Shown piece by piece: positions 17,567-26,620 of a DNA stretch of 64,000 nt. The position numbers and the translations under genes were made by a program. The stretch is from NCBI GenBank assembly GCA_033763895.1, contig JANRJQ010000010.1, positions 128,146 through 192,145 of the forward strand, written 5' to 3'. Numbering within the stretch: position 1 is the stretch's first letter; every line of letters begins with the position of its first letter. The notes beneath the pieces were generated by a model. That model saw nothing but the letters and a program-made list of their open reading frames with translations, was not told where the DNA came from and ran no database searches. The stretch is from Chloroherpetonaceae bacterium (GTDB taxonomy: Bacteria > Bacteroidota > Chlorobiia > Chlorobiales > Thermochlorobacteraceae).

Positions 17567-20500
17567 CTACTTTTCCGACATCATATCTGCACCTACCCAA
17601 TCCTCCGGAGTTCCTGATTCAATAAAGTAATTGCATCGAGAGATATACAATTTTGCAGCTTTATCCTCTTTATTAAGGGTTGAAATTTCTTGAAAGAGCT
17701 TCAAAGAAAGATCAAACCGGGCATTGTAATAATGGTCTAAGGCTTCAAAGAATCGTTCTTTTGTGGAGAGTTTATGGTCAAAAAGTTTGGGATAATCTTC
17801 ATCAAAGATTTCATATATACTGACGGCTTCTTTTTTGCCTTTTACTTGAACCTTCCCAAGGGCTCGAATTGAATAATCATTTTGATTCTTCAGCTTAAAA
17901 TAAGTTTTATCACTAATGAGAATGGTTGCGCCATAGATTTTCGTAAGCCCTTCCATTCTTGACGCAAGATTGACCGCATCTGCAATGACAGTGCCTTCCA
18001 TTCTTTCGGATTCTCCGACAGTTCCTAACATCAAATTTCCCGTATGTAACCCAAGTCCAATTTCAATTGCAGGATACTTATTGTTTTCACGGTGTTGATT
18101 GTAAATTTTTAATTCGCGGCGCATCTCAATTGTCGCTTTTACTGCGTCATCGGCATCAAGCGGGAATAGGGCCATAATCGCATCGCCAATGTATTTATCA
18201 ATGAAACCGTTATTCTTACGAATCATAGGCCCCATTCTTCTTAAATAGGAATTGATAAAATTAAAGTTCTCGACCGGAGTCATTTTTTCAGAGAGAGATG
18301 TGAATGAACGGATATCAGAAAAAAGAATGGTCATTTCTCGTTGAACTTGATCACCTAGTTTAACATCAACAATACTTTCTCGTTCTAAAAAGCGAAGGAA
18401 CTCATGAGGGACAAACCGTCCATACGCAAGGGTGATTTTTGAAAGTGAGATATGAGTTCGGATTCTAGAGAACAATTCTTTTTTGGTGAAAGGCTTTGTC
18501 AGGTAATCGTTTGCGCCGACATTGAAACCTTCGACTAAATCGTCAACTTGATTTTTTGCAGTGAGTAATATAACCGGAAGTTCAATGGCAGGATATTTCT
18601 CTCTAAGCCTTCTACAAACTTCATAGCCCGACATCTTTGGCATCATGATGTCAAGTAAGATAACATCAAACCGTTCTGACTCATCAATGATCTTTAAGGC
18701 TTCAACGCCATTTACGGCTTGTGAGACAGAATAATTATTAAGTCTTAATTGATTCGCAAGCACTTGAACATTAACAGGTTCATCATCCACAACCAAAACT
18801 CTAAACTGACGCGAATCAACTTCACCTGTTTTGAGAATCTCGATTTCATTTGCAGCACGAGAAATCTCTTCGAGCTCAGGCTCCCCGGCAGAAACTTGAC
18901 TAACTTTTGAAACCAACTCGGCCGAAAGATTAATTTTTTCTGCAACTTCAACCGATTTTGGCAATGAGATTGTAAAAATGGAGCCTTTATTGACTTCAGA
19001 TTCAAACCAAATCGATCCTCCGTGAAGCTCGATTAACTTCTTGGAAATTGAAAGTCCAAGGCCTGTTCCTCCATACTGACGCGTAGAAGAAGCGTCTCCT
19101 TGTTCAAAAGATTGAAAGATTTTACCATAGTTTTCGGGAGCAATGCCGATACCGGTATCGAGAATCGAAAATTCAAGCATGTCGCCTTTTTCTTTGGCAG
19201 TTACTTTTACTTCACCGCTTTCAGTGAACTTGATGGCATTGCCAATCACATTGAGCAATATTTGTTGAATTCGATTTTCATCTCCTTGCACAGAAGGGAA
19301 ATCATCCGGAATTTCATTTTTAGTTACAATTGGTTTCCCTTGAATTAAAGGGCGAAGCAAAGCATAAGCAATTTCTACAATCTGCCGCATATCAACCGGC
19401 TTTTGTAGCAATTCAATATTCTGATTTTTGAGTTTTGAAAAATCAAGAATATCATTAACCAAGTTTGCCAATCGTTTTCCGCTGAAAGTAATCATCGTCA
19501 GGTTCTTCTTGGTCTCTTCGCGAAGGGGGCCTGTAGCCCCATCAATGAGTGATTCCGAAATTCCGATTATTCCATTCAGCGGCGTTCGAAGTTCATGAGA
19601 AGTATTGGCTAAGAATTCATCTTTAAGTTTATCGAGCTGTTGCAAGCGATCATTGATAATGCGCTGAGCTTCAATCTCTTTAGCTTGAGCTTCAAGTTTT
19701 TTTCGGTCGCGTAGGGCTTTAAGGATAAAAATGCCAAGAATACTTCCAACACCAAACAGCACATAAAGCGTGTATGCCCACCAAGTTTTCCACGGCGGAG
19801 GAATAACATGAATTGATATGACAAACGGGGTATTGTTCCAAATTCCATCTCCGTTAGAGCCTTTGACCATAAAGCGATAGTTCCCACCGTCAAGGTTGGT
19901 GTAAGAAGCAACGCGTTGTGAACCGGAGTAAACCCAATCATTATCGAATCCTTCGAGTTTATATGCGTATTGATTTTTTTCCGGAGATACAAAATCAAGA
20001 GAAGCGAATTCAAAAGAAAAAAAGCTATCCAAATATGAGAGTGTGATATCAGCACCATTTTGGAGGTTATCATTTTCAATTTTACCAAAACGCTTAAAGG
20101 CAGTAATCACAACAGGAGGCGTATAACGATGTGTAAAGGTTTCAGGGTCAAAGGCTGTTATGCCACGGCCAGCACCGAAATAGAATGTGCCTGATTTGCC
20201 GACATGATATGCCCCAAAATTGAAATTGTTACTCGCTAAACCGTCTGACACATCATAGGTAATAAAGGTATTGCCACTTGGCATATACTTTGAAATTCCT
20301 TTTGGAGTAGAAATCCAGAGCGAGGAATCTCGCGAAAATAAGAGCCCGAAACATGTATTATCGGCGAGTCCGTCAATATCAAAAAAGCCAATTTGTTGCG
20401 ATGTTGTTGGTTCTAAGCGATACAATCCGTATGAAGTACCAATCCATAATTTGTTATTGAAATCTTGACTCAAAGAAAGAATTTTATCGCTCTTTGATTG

Positions 20501-22165
20501 AATGCGTTCAAACTTTCCAGACTCATCAATCATTTTACATAACCCTGAACCGGTACCAACCCAAATGGTGTGAGCATTATCTTCAAAGAGAGTCAGGATT
20601 TCGTTATCAGGAAGTGTTTGAGTGTCAGATGATTTTGAAGTAAATGTTTCGAAAGAATTTGTTTGAGGGTTGAATTTCGAGAGACCCGAAGCAGTTCCCA
20701 CCCAAAGTGTTCCTTTGCTTGATAACAAAAAGGAAGAGATATAGTTATCGGGTAACGGGCCTCCAGTTTCAAGATCATTTTGAAATGAACCCCATTTCTT
20801 GGTTTGAGGGTCATAGATACTGATACCTGCATCAGTTCCAAGCCATAAACGTCCATCGGTTGTTTTAGTAATTGCATTAACAGTATTCGAAAGCAATTCT
20901 CCGGATTTAAAGAAAAAGCGCCGGTCCGATTCTTTCCCACTTAAATCATGTCTTAAAAGCCCATTATTTGTACCAACCCAAAGAACAGAGCCATCTTCAT
21001 AAATGGCATTTACATAACTTCCTCCCAAGGAGGCATCTTGTTTTAGGTCCTTTAAATCAAAAATTTTGAACGGAGATTTTTGTGTTTGAAGCAAATTTAA
21101 CCCCCCTGAAGCCGTGCCAATCCAAAGTGTTCCGGCATAGTCATGAGAGAGCGATGTGATTTCGTTATCAGAGATTGATGCTTTGCGTTTCACGTCTGGC
21201 AATAAAACGGTCATTTTGCTTTGATCTTGAGAGAGAAGATGAAGTCCATCGGAAGTTCCGATAAACAAGATTCCTTTAAATAAACCGGTTCTGTTAAGTG
21301 AAAGTGATTTCACATAGCTTGTTCTCAAGCCAAGCGACGACTTTGGTGCATAATCGAAATGTTTGAGCGGTTTTTCTTCATTCAAAGAAATTTGGTACAA
21401 CCCACTTTTTCTTGTTCCAACCCACAAGAGATCCTCAGGCGATTCTAATGAAGATTCAATAGAAAGAATGGCATCACCGGAAATCATTTTTTTCCCTTCG
21501 TAAATCTCTTTTTCAATCGTGAGGGATTGACCATCAAGCACAAGAAGTTTCGCTCCCGCATTGGATTCACCACCAATAACCAATCGCTCTGCGGGTAACT
21601 CCTTAAACGCTCTAGTACTGAATTCAAAGGGCAGTTCGAATTTTTCAAACTGATTGTTAGAAGGATTAAATGAATAAAGACCAAGACTTGTCCCTACCCA
21701 AATTTTCCCGCTTTGAGTAATGTGTAAACCTTGAATAAATCCATTTAACCCTTTCTCTGAAGTCAATTCAACTTCCTCTGTTTGTGAGTAATATCGGACT
21801 GCTTTACCCGTTATTGGGTTAAAGAGCGAAACCGCCTCATCGGTGGCAATCCAAAGCTCAGTGGAAGATTTTTCAATAAGAAAGAGGATGTCATTTGAAG
21901 GTAAAGAGGTGGAATCAAGTGGATTGTTGCGATAAAAATAGGTTTGATATCCATTGTAGCGAGCAAGCCCTTCAGAAGTTGCTACCCACAACAAACCTGT
22001 TTTTGAATGAAGCGTTTTATTAATTCTACTTTGCGATTCACCTCGTTCTAATAGAAGCCGCTTGAAATTAATTTTTTCGTCAAGTGGAGTTTGTGAGCGA
22101 AGGAATGAGAAAAAAGAGGGTAAAATTAAAATGAAAAGAAGGCTTTTCAACAGAAGGTTTAGCAT
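17567..22165 (-). CDS. Giant hybrid sensor: beta-propeller histidine kinase with receiver and adenylate cyclase
   Basis: A 1532-residue one-protein signalling chain. The ATG at 22165 yields a signal peptide (LLLKSLLFILILPSFFSFLRSQ); codons upstream to 22243 are open but would spoil it. Residues about 45-690 are two-component-regulator propeller repeats (many copies of LWVGTxxGL). A Y_Y_Y domain follows (about 700-780), then a membrane helix near 790-810. The HisKA site SHELRTPLNG has phospho-acceptor His857, and an HATPase domain (DTGIGI, GTGLGLSI) follows. A receiver domain has phospho-acceptor Asp1172 (LLDIMMPKMSG). The C-terminus is a class III nucleotide cyclase with both metal aspartates, Asp1284 (FSDIRSFT) and Asp1328 (GDAIMALF), and the VIADAVNLASRMEG segment typical of adenylate cyclases. 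An extracytoplasmic signal, perhaps a glycan, would thus set cAMP level directly. Confidence 0.93.
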   Translation of the reverse strand: MLNLLLKSLLFILILPSFFSFLRSQTPLDEKINFKRLLLERGESQSRINKTLHSKTGLLWVATSEGLARYNGYQTYFYRNNPLDSTSLPSNDILFLIEKSSTELWIATDEAVSLFNPITGKAVRYYSQTEEVELTSEKGLNGFIQGLHITQSGKIWVGTSLGLYSFNPSNNQFEKFELPFEFSTRAFKELPAERLVIGGESNAGAKLLVLDGQSLTIEKEIYEGKKMISGDAILSIESSLESPEDLLWVGTRKSGLYQISLNEEKPLKHFDYAPKSSLGLRTSYVKSLSLNRTGLFKGILFIGTSDGLHLLSQDQSKMTVLLPDVKRKASISDNEITSLSHDYAGTLWIGTASGGLNLLQTQKSPFKIFDLKDLKQDASLGGSYVNAIYEDGSVLWVGTNNGLLRHDLSGKESDRRFFFKSGELLSNTVNAITKTTDGRLWLGTDAGISIYDPQTKKWGSFQNDLETGGPLPDNYISSFLLSSKGTLWVGTASGLSKFNPQTNSFETFTSKSSDTQTLPDNEILTLFEDNAHTIWVGTGSGLCKMIDESGKFERIQSKSDKILSLSQDFNNKLWIGTSYGLYRLEPTTSQQIGFFDIDGLADNTCFGLLFSRDSSLWISTPKGISKYMPSGNTFITYDVSDGLASNNFNFGAYHVGKSGTFYFGAGRGITAFDPETFTHRYTPPVVITAFKRFGKIENDNLQNGADITLSYLDSFFSFEFASLDFVSPEKNQYAYKLEGFDNDWVYSGSQRVASYTNLDGGNYRFMVKGSNGDGIWNNTPFVISIHVIPPPWKTWWAYTLYVLFGVGSILGIFILKALRDRKKLEAQAKEIEAQRIINDRLQQLDKLKDEFLANTSHELRTPLNGIIGISESLIDGATGPLREETKKNLTMITFSGKRLANLVNDILDFSKLKNQNIELLQKPVDMRQIVEIAYALLRPLIQGKPIVTKNEIPDDFPSVQGDENRIQQILLNVIGNAIKFTESGEVKVTAKEKGDMLEFSILDTGIGIAPENYGKIFQSFEQGDASSTRQYGGTGLGLSISKKLIELHGGSIWFESEVNKGSIFTISLPKSVEVAEKINLSAELVSKVSQVSAGEPELEEISRAANEIEILKTGEVDSRQFRVLVVDDEPVNVQVLANQLRLNNYSVSQAVNGVEALKIIDESERFDVILLDIMMPKMSGYEVCRRLREKYPAIELPVILLTAKNQVDDLVEGFNVGANDYLTKPFTKKELFSRIRTHISLSKITLAYGRFVPHEFLRFLERESIVDVKLGDQVQREMTILFSDIRSFTSLSEKMTPVENFNFINSYLRRMGPMIRKNNGFIDKYIGDAIMALFPLDADDAVKATIEMRRELKIYNQHRENNKYPAIEIGLGLHTGNLMLGTVGESERMEGTVIADAVNLASRMEGLTKIYGATILISDKTYFKLKNQNDYSIRALGKVQVKGKKEAVSIYEIFDEDYPKLFDHKLSTKERFFEALDHYYNARFDLSLKLFQEISTLNKEDKAAKLYISRCNYFIESGTPEDWVGADMMSEK

Positions 22166-22454
22166 GTGCCGTGAAATTTGGCTTATTAGGAAATGGATTA
22201 AGTTCTGGTCTTCAAGATAGAGAATCATAACGGGGTATAGCAAGGCTCAAGAAGTTATTTTTTTGAAAATAGGAGAATCAAAAAAAATTTTGTGGAAAAA
22301 CGAAAAAGTTGTAATTTAAAGTTCGCCCAAAATCAAGCCTGAACGGTGAATTTGAGGATCAACTTATTTCAAGGATAAAATTGGATAAGAAGTATTCGCA
22401 GTCGTCTTCAGAAGAGGGTTACACAGTTTTTTGAAACTTTAACGAAAAGAAACA

Positions 22455-22562
22455 ATGCCTTGCGGAAAAAAAAGAAAGCGTCATAAAATGGCGACTCACA
22501 AACGGAAAAAACGCCGTCGGAAGAATCGACATAAAAAGCGTTTGCGTTATCGAAATAATTAA
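22455..22562 (+). CDS. AURKAIP1/COX24-type small basic ribosomal protein
   Basis: A 35-residue, extremely basic peptide starting MPCGKKRKRHKMATHKRKKR. It matches the small AURKAIP1/COX24-domain proteins of Bacteroidota, which are related to small-subunit mini-proteins such as bS22 of mycobacteria. These are ribosome-bound. It is easily missed by gene finders because of its length. It sits 90 bases upstream of tRNA-Lys, in a translation-related neighbourhood. Family match is by eye, but the sequence pattern is distinctive. The stop is TAA at 22560-22562. Confidence 0.8.
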   Translation: MPCGKKRKRHKMATHKRKKRRRKNRHKKRLRYRNN

Positions 22563-22591
22563 TTTTCGTTTCAGTTTTTTTTCAGGAACGC

Positions 22592-22620
22592 TTGACGATT
22601 AACTTCGGTTTCGTATTTTG
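22592..22620 (+). promoter_or_regulatory. Promoter of the tRNA-Lys/tRNA-Leu unit
   Basis: TTGACG (22592-22597) and TATTTT (22614-22619) are spaced by 16 bases. The predicted start of transcription lies about 25 bases before the tRNA-Lys 5' end. Confidence 0.5.
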
Positions 22621-22652
22621 CGCCGCAAATTTTCTATAGGTTTGTGGCAGTT

Positions 22653-22725
22653 GTGAATATAGCTCAGTCGGTAGAGCATCTCACTTTTAATGAGAGGGTC
22701 GATGGTTCGAATCCATCTATTCACA
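22653..22725 (+). tRNA. tRNA-Lys (anticodon TTT)
   Basis: A 73-base cloverleaf. The acceptor stem GTGAATA pairs with TATTCAC, with discriminator A. The D arm is GCTC/GAGC, the anticodon arm TCTCA-CTTTTAA-TGAGA with TTT at 22686-22688, and the T arm GATGG-TTCGAAT-CCATC. CCA is not encoded. Confidence 0.98.
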
Positions 22726-22732
22726 CAACACG

Positions 22733-22759
22733 AGGCGGCTTCGATGCCGCCCGTTTTTT
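22733..22759 (+). terminator. Intrinsic terminator after tRNA-Lys
   Basis: GGCGGC (22734-22739) pairs with GCCGCC (22746-22751) across a six-base loop and is followed by CG and six T. It would end transcription of tRNA-Lys, at least partly, before tRNA-Leu. Confidence 0.7.
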
Positions 22760-22772
22760 CTTAAGGTGAATT

Positions 22773-22854
22773 GCCCGGGTGGCGGAATTGGTAGACGCAC
22801 TACTTTGAGGTGGTAGCGCCGCGAGGTGTAGGAGTTCGAGTCTCCTCTCGGGCA
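22773..22854 (+). tRNA. tRNA-Leu (anticodon GAG)
   Basis: An 82-base type II tRNA. Acceptor GCCCGGG pairs with CTCGGGC (one G-U), discriminator A. The anticodon arm is CTACT-TTGAGGT-GGTAG with GAG in the centre. A long variable arm lies between it and the T arm (GGAG-TTCGAGT-CTCC region). CCA is not encoded. Confidence 0.96.
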
Positions 22855-22857
22855 CGT

Positions 22858-22899
22858 AAGCCGTTTTACTTTCAGTTTTGTGAGTAAACGGCTTTTTTT
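22858..22899 (+). terminator. Intrinsic terminator after tRNA-Leu
   Basis: A 12-pair stem, AAGCCGTTT-T-ACT with AGTAAACGGCTT (one bulged T), followed by a run of T. It ends about 25 bases before the ATG of the next gene. Confidence 0.75.
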
Positions 22900-22924
22900 A
22901 TTAAACGCATTTTTAAATCCCAAT

Positions 22925-23167
22925 ATGACAGAGCGGGAACTTCAAAATTCAATCCTCGGGGCGATAAAGTCTCACAAAGATGCCAATAATGGCGCTATGA
23001 TTCCTTTTCAAACACTTTCAGTGCAAATGGGGATGACGGAAACCGATCTACAAAAAGCGCTTCGTGCTCTTAAAATGCTTGATTGTGTTCGCTACACCGA
23101 AGATGACAAAACTTTTGTGCCTCTTTTAGTGGATATAACAATTAATGGTAAGAATAGGCTGAAATAG
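22925..23167 (+). CDS. Small protein with winged-helix-like pattern, function unknown
   Basis: An 80-residue protein from the ATG at 22925. The frame is open back to 22880, but that codon is a GTG inside the tRNA terminator. The pattern LQNSILGAIKSHKD, then QTLSVQMGMTETDLQKALRALKML, then a short strand region DCVRYTEDDKTFVPLL, looks like the three helices and wing of a winged-helix domain. I do not recognise a named family. It stands alone between the tRNA pair and the convergent receptor gene. Confidence 0.6.
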   Translation: MTERELQNSILGAIKSHKDANNGAMIPFQTLSVQMGMTETDLQKALRALKMLDCVRYTEDDKTFVPLLVDITINGKNRLK

Positions 23168-23226
23168 CCTATAAGTCTTAATTCAATTATTAAGAACTTG
23201 AATTTTGATTAAAGTGTATCAATAAT

Positions 23227-25560
23227 TTAGTTTAATATTTCCCAACTAACTCCCAAACGAAAAGTTCTTGGAATTTGAGGAAAAAATGATGCCTTGAAAA
23301 AGGAAGAATCCAAAAGATTTTCCATTGAAAAAAAGATGACCCCGCTTCCGACTCCTGCCCAAAGGAGGAAATCAATTCTGCCGGTAGGTGCTTGAACTCC
23401 CCATTGCAAATTGTTGTCTCGAAGGCCACTTGCATCTTCAATTAAATTGAAGAAAAAAAGTTGTGCCCGCTCCGAATTTTGAACTGCGAGAGAGAGATCA
23501 GACATAAAGTAACCGTAAAGACCAGCTTTAAGCCGTAACGCCCCATCAAATAAATTTCCCGAATAAAAAATAGAAAGGTTCCCAAACCACTTCGGAATCG
23601 CATAGAGACGATTTGTGGTAAGTGTTGTTGAGGGGTTACTTCTATCAAAGTTAAACCCGGTTTCATAATCCACTTCTGGTGACTCTACAAGTGAATAATT
23701 CAATACCAGTGTCATAGCGGCACTTGTTTCTATATCGCCAAGGTTAAACAATGGAAAACGAAATTTGTAACTTGCCCCAATTGCAGAGTAGCTGAGTGTA
23801 TTTTCTATACTCTTAAAAGAGCCGGCTGTAGAAAAATCAGAATCAACCGTTTGAACAATTGCGATTGGTGACAGGACCGAGGTATTGGTCAGCGAAACAT
23901 AAAATTGATGCGTACTATCAATCAAAATTTTACCGGAAAGGGTGCCCATTAAAATTTTTTCACTCCGCCAATTCAAAGAACCTCGGAGAAGCGAATCCGC
24001 CGAGAAAACTTCGCGAAGAGACGGTAATCGTTCTGTTCTAAGCAAATCGGCGGAAAATTCAATTTGATCGTTGCCGTTTAATCCAAGAGGGAGTGCAAAA
24101 GATCCCCCAATACCCGTTTGTGGGATAGAGGATGTATTATTGAGCCCGCCGGTACCACTGGTATTAACTAACGAGAGCCCCGCTGAACCATAGGCCTCAA
24201 GCGGTGTACCAAAAAGCAAACTATCAAATCGGATTTTTCCAACACCTCGGACATCAAACTGATTGGTGGTAGGCTGAATTGATTCATTATTTGGAGATTG
24301 TAATGTGTTGTTGGTTCCAATATTTTCAATGGCATAATTTCCTCTCAAACCAAGTGTAAATGGGTCAAGACGAAGTTCCGTTTTACTTCCAATTCCCATT
24401 CTTAACGCATCTTGACTGTCGGAAAATACTGAACTATCGATACGCGAAACCGAAGTGCCGTTAATGGTTGCGGTGTATCCTGAAACGGCATTTTTTTCAT
24501 ATAGTGATCCGTAAAATGTTGTAAAAGCCCAAAGTTTGAAGCCGCTTGATGAATCAGAAAAAAAAGGAAGTGGTGTTTCTATAGACGCCTTAAGAGATGT
24601 AAAGGAAAGTGACATTGAGCGATATTGTCCATAAATTACCGCTCGGCGAAAATCAAAAATATCCGCATCGAGTTCAGTGGTTGCAACCGGATCGATACCG
24701 CCATAGGGTTTTATAATCATATTCGATGTATTCAAAGAGAGATGGAGTTGGGCATTTTTTGAGAGCTGATATCGCAGAATTGCTCTGACACGATTGACTT
24801 CAGATTGCGAGCCGAAGCGTGCATTTGTTTGGCTTCCAAGATTACTATAAAGCCCGTCTGTTCCTTCGCGCCCATACCCTAAATAGAAATTGAGGGTCTC
24901 CGAAAAGTTTCGGGTAAATGTGACATCGATTTTGGATGTTCCCCCAGCAAATTGAAAAAAAACAATTTTAGTATAGGCCTCAGCTGCAAGGAAATTTTCT
25001 GTTTCAGAGTGAAACGAGAACGGCTGAGAGGAATACATCAATGAACCACTGCCTGAAAAAAGTCTTAATTCAGAAAAGGATTCACTTGAGAGAAATGTAT
25101 AAAGGGCATTACCATCAATTGGGTTATTGAGGGGAACGTCGTCCAAGAAAATTGATTGGTGTCGCGTTCCCAATCCATTGATGAGCAGTTCATTTAACTG
25201 GCCTAATTCAAATTTATCACGAAAGTAAATGTTTGGGAGATCAATAAAGAAATCTTCAACATGACGGTGGTAAATCAAATCGCGCCCTGTGTTTTCAATC
25301 TTGGCGAACGGTGTGAGAAGGGAGTGCTCCGAAGGCAATACTACGATGGATTTCTTCTTTGCGGGTGCCGGTTTTGTTGGATCAAGTCGAGGTTTATTTT
25401 TCAACGTATCGCTTCGGGTTCCCCTCTTTTCGGGTCTTAACTCTTGCGCTGTAAGGTTTTGAAATCCAAAAAAAAGTAAAAAAATGTATAAAGAAATTAT
25501 GGCTAGAGGGAAGCGATTGAAATTGAGGCGGCGAATCAAGGCAGTGCGAGTGACGTTCAA
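23227..25560 (-). CDS. TonB-dependent receptor-like outer membrane protein
   Basis: A 777-residue outer-membrane protein. An N-terminal hydrophobic signal segment (about 15-38, ending LTAQ) is followed by a Pro/Lys-rich stretch. A plug-like domain comes next (about 85-170: LNELLINGLGTRHQSIFLDDVPLNNPI). The remaining 600 or so residues show the alternating pattern of a large beta-barrel and end in an aromatic-type strand (FRLGVSWEILN). No carboxypeptidase-like domain or clear TonB box is visible. It overlaps the alpha-E gene by four bases. The ligand is unknown; it could equally be a barrel that works without TonB. Confidence 0.8.
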   Translation of the reverse strand: MNVTRTALIRRLNFNRFPLAIISLYIFLLFFGFQNLTAQELRPEKRGTRSDTLKNKPRLDPTKPAPAKKKSIVVLPSEHSLLTPFAKIENTGRDLIYHRHVEDFFIDLPNIYFRDKFELGQLNELLINGLGTRHQSIFLDDVPLNNPIDGNALYTFLSSESFSELRLFSGSGSLMYSSQPFSFHSETENFLAAEAYTKIVFFQFAGGTSKIDVTFTRNFSETLNFYLGYGREGTDGLYSNLGSQTNARFGSQSEVNRVRAILRYQLSKNAQLHLSLNTSNMIIKPYGGIDPVATTELDADIFDFRRAVIYGQYRSMSLSFTSLKASIETPLPFFSDSSSGFKLWAFTTFYGSLYEKNAVSGYTATINGTSVSRIDSSVFSDSQDALRMGIGSKTELRLDPFTLGLRGNYAIENIGTNNTLQSPNNESIQPTTNQFDVRGVGKIRFDSLLFGTPLEAYGSAGLSLVNTSGTGGLNNTSSIPQTGIGGSFALPLGLNGNDQIEFSADLLRTERLPSLREVFSADSLLRGSLNWRSEKILMGTLSGKILIDSTHQFYVSLTNTSVLSPIAIVQTVDSDFSTAGSFKSIENTLSYSAIGASYKFRFPLFNLGDIETSAAMTLVLNYSLVESPEVDYETGFNFDRSNPSTTLTTNRLYAIPKWFGNLSIFYSGNLFDGALRLKAGLYGYFMSDLSLAVQNSERAQLFFFNLIEDASGLRDNNLQWGVQAPTGRIDFLLWAGVGSGVIFFSMENLLDSSFFKASFFPQIPRTFRLGVSWEILN

Positions 25561-26531
25561 TTTGGGGAGAAGAAAGTTTCGTGAATGGCTAACCCAACAT
25601 TATTGATTTCAATTTGAAGCTTATCGAGATACTCATGCAATCCGAAATTAAATATTTCTTCAATAGAAATGATGTCAAGCTCTGAGCGCAGGAGACCCAA
25701 TTTTTTTTGGGCGATGTTCGAGAAATCAAGAAGTATGTTTAAAGACGTTTCATTGCTTGGTTCTGATCCTGAAATTTGCCTAAGTGAGGTTTCAGCGTGG
25801 ATAAGGCAATAGTGAATGGAACGTGGAAATTCCCGATCGAGCAAGATAAATTCAGCAATTGTTTGTGGAGATGACTTGCTGTATTTCTTATGATACATTT
25901 GAAAGGCACTGATAGATTTTAGCAAGGCAGACCATTGAAGCAAGTCAAAAGGTGTTCCAACAGTCGAAACCGATGGAAGGAGAATAAAGTACTTGACATC
26001 AAGCAAACGGGAAGCTTTATCAGCCCGTTCAAGAAGGCGCCCGATGTTTAAAAAATGCCAACCTTCGGTATGGGTAAGGCATGAATCTGAAATGCCATTA
26101 ACAAGATGACTTGCATTGCGAATCTCGCTATAGAAAGTGGCTGATTCAGAAAGCGCGAATCGGTTATGAGTCATTGTATTTTGAACAGAGAGATAATATT
26201 TGTTGATTTGCTCAAATAGTTCAGAAGGAAGATTTTCCCTGATGGTACGGGCATTTTCACGAGCAGAATGGATACACGAAAAAATTGAATTTGGGTTTGA
26301 TTCATCAAAGGTCAAAAATCGAATCACGTTTTCACGAGACGGCTCGCCATAACGCTCCTTAAAAAGTTCTTGATCGCCAGAAGTGAAAATTAAAGGCTCC
26401 CACTGTTCACCACTGCCGCTTGGAAGATCAGGGATAAGGTTCAGATTCACACTGATAAAACGCGCGTAATTTTCAGCACGCTCGATATATCGTGCGATCC
26501 AATAGAACGAATTTGCGACTCGGCTTAGCAT
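25557..26531 (-). CDS. Alpha-E domain protein (DUF403)
   Basis: A 324-residue all-helical protein beginning MLSRVANSFYWIARYIERAENYARF, the signature of the alpha-E family. In most genomes it is next to a circularly permuted ATP-grasp protein and a transglutaminase-like protease, thought to form a peptide-modifying system. Neither partner is in this window; instead it overlaps a TonB-type receptor gene by four bases and follows a sigma-54 response regulator. Its biochemical function is unknown. Confidence 0.88.
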   Translation of the reverse strand: MLSRVANSFYWIARYIERAENYARFISVNLNLIPDLPSGSGEQWEPLIFTSGDQELFKERYGEPSRENVIRFLTFDESNPNSIFSCIHSARENARTIRENLPSELFEQINKYYLSVQNTMTHNRFALSESATFYSEIRNASHLVNGISDSCLTHTEGWHFLNIGRLLERADKASRLLDVKYFILLPSVSTVGTPFDLLQWSALLKSISAFQMYHKKYSKSSPQTIAEFILLDREFPRSIHYCLIHAETSLRQISGSEPSNETSLNILLDFSNIAQKKLGLLRSELDIISIEEIFNFGLHEYLDKLQIEINNVGLAIHETFFSPN

Positions 26532-26620
26532 TGATCAAAAATCCAAAAGTTATTTCTAGTTAAATAAAGCAATCGAAGAAGGTATAAAATAGGCCATCGT
26601 GAAAGAGTTGTTTAGATGAG

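Noticed and set aside
19609-20088. Open frame of 159 codons in another minus-strand frame
   Set aside because: It lies within the giant hybrid sensor gene, has no domain, and the main frame carries intact Y_Y_Y and kinase motifs across the same stretch.
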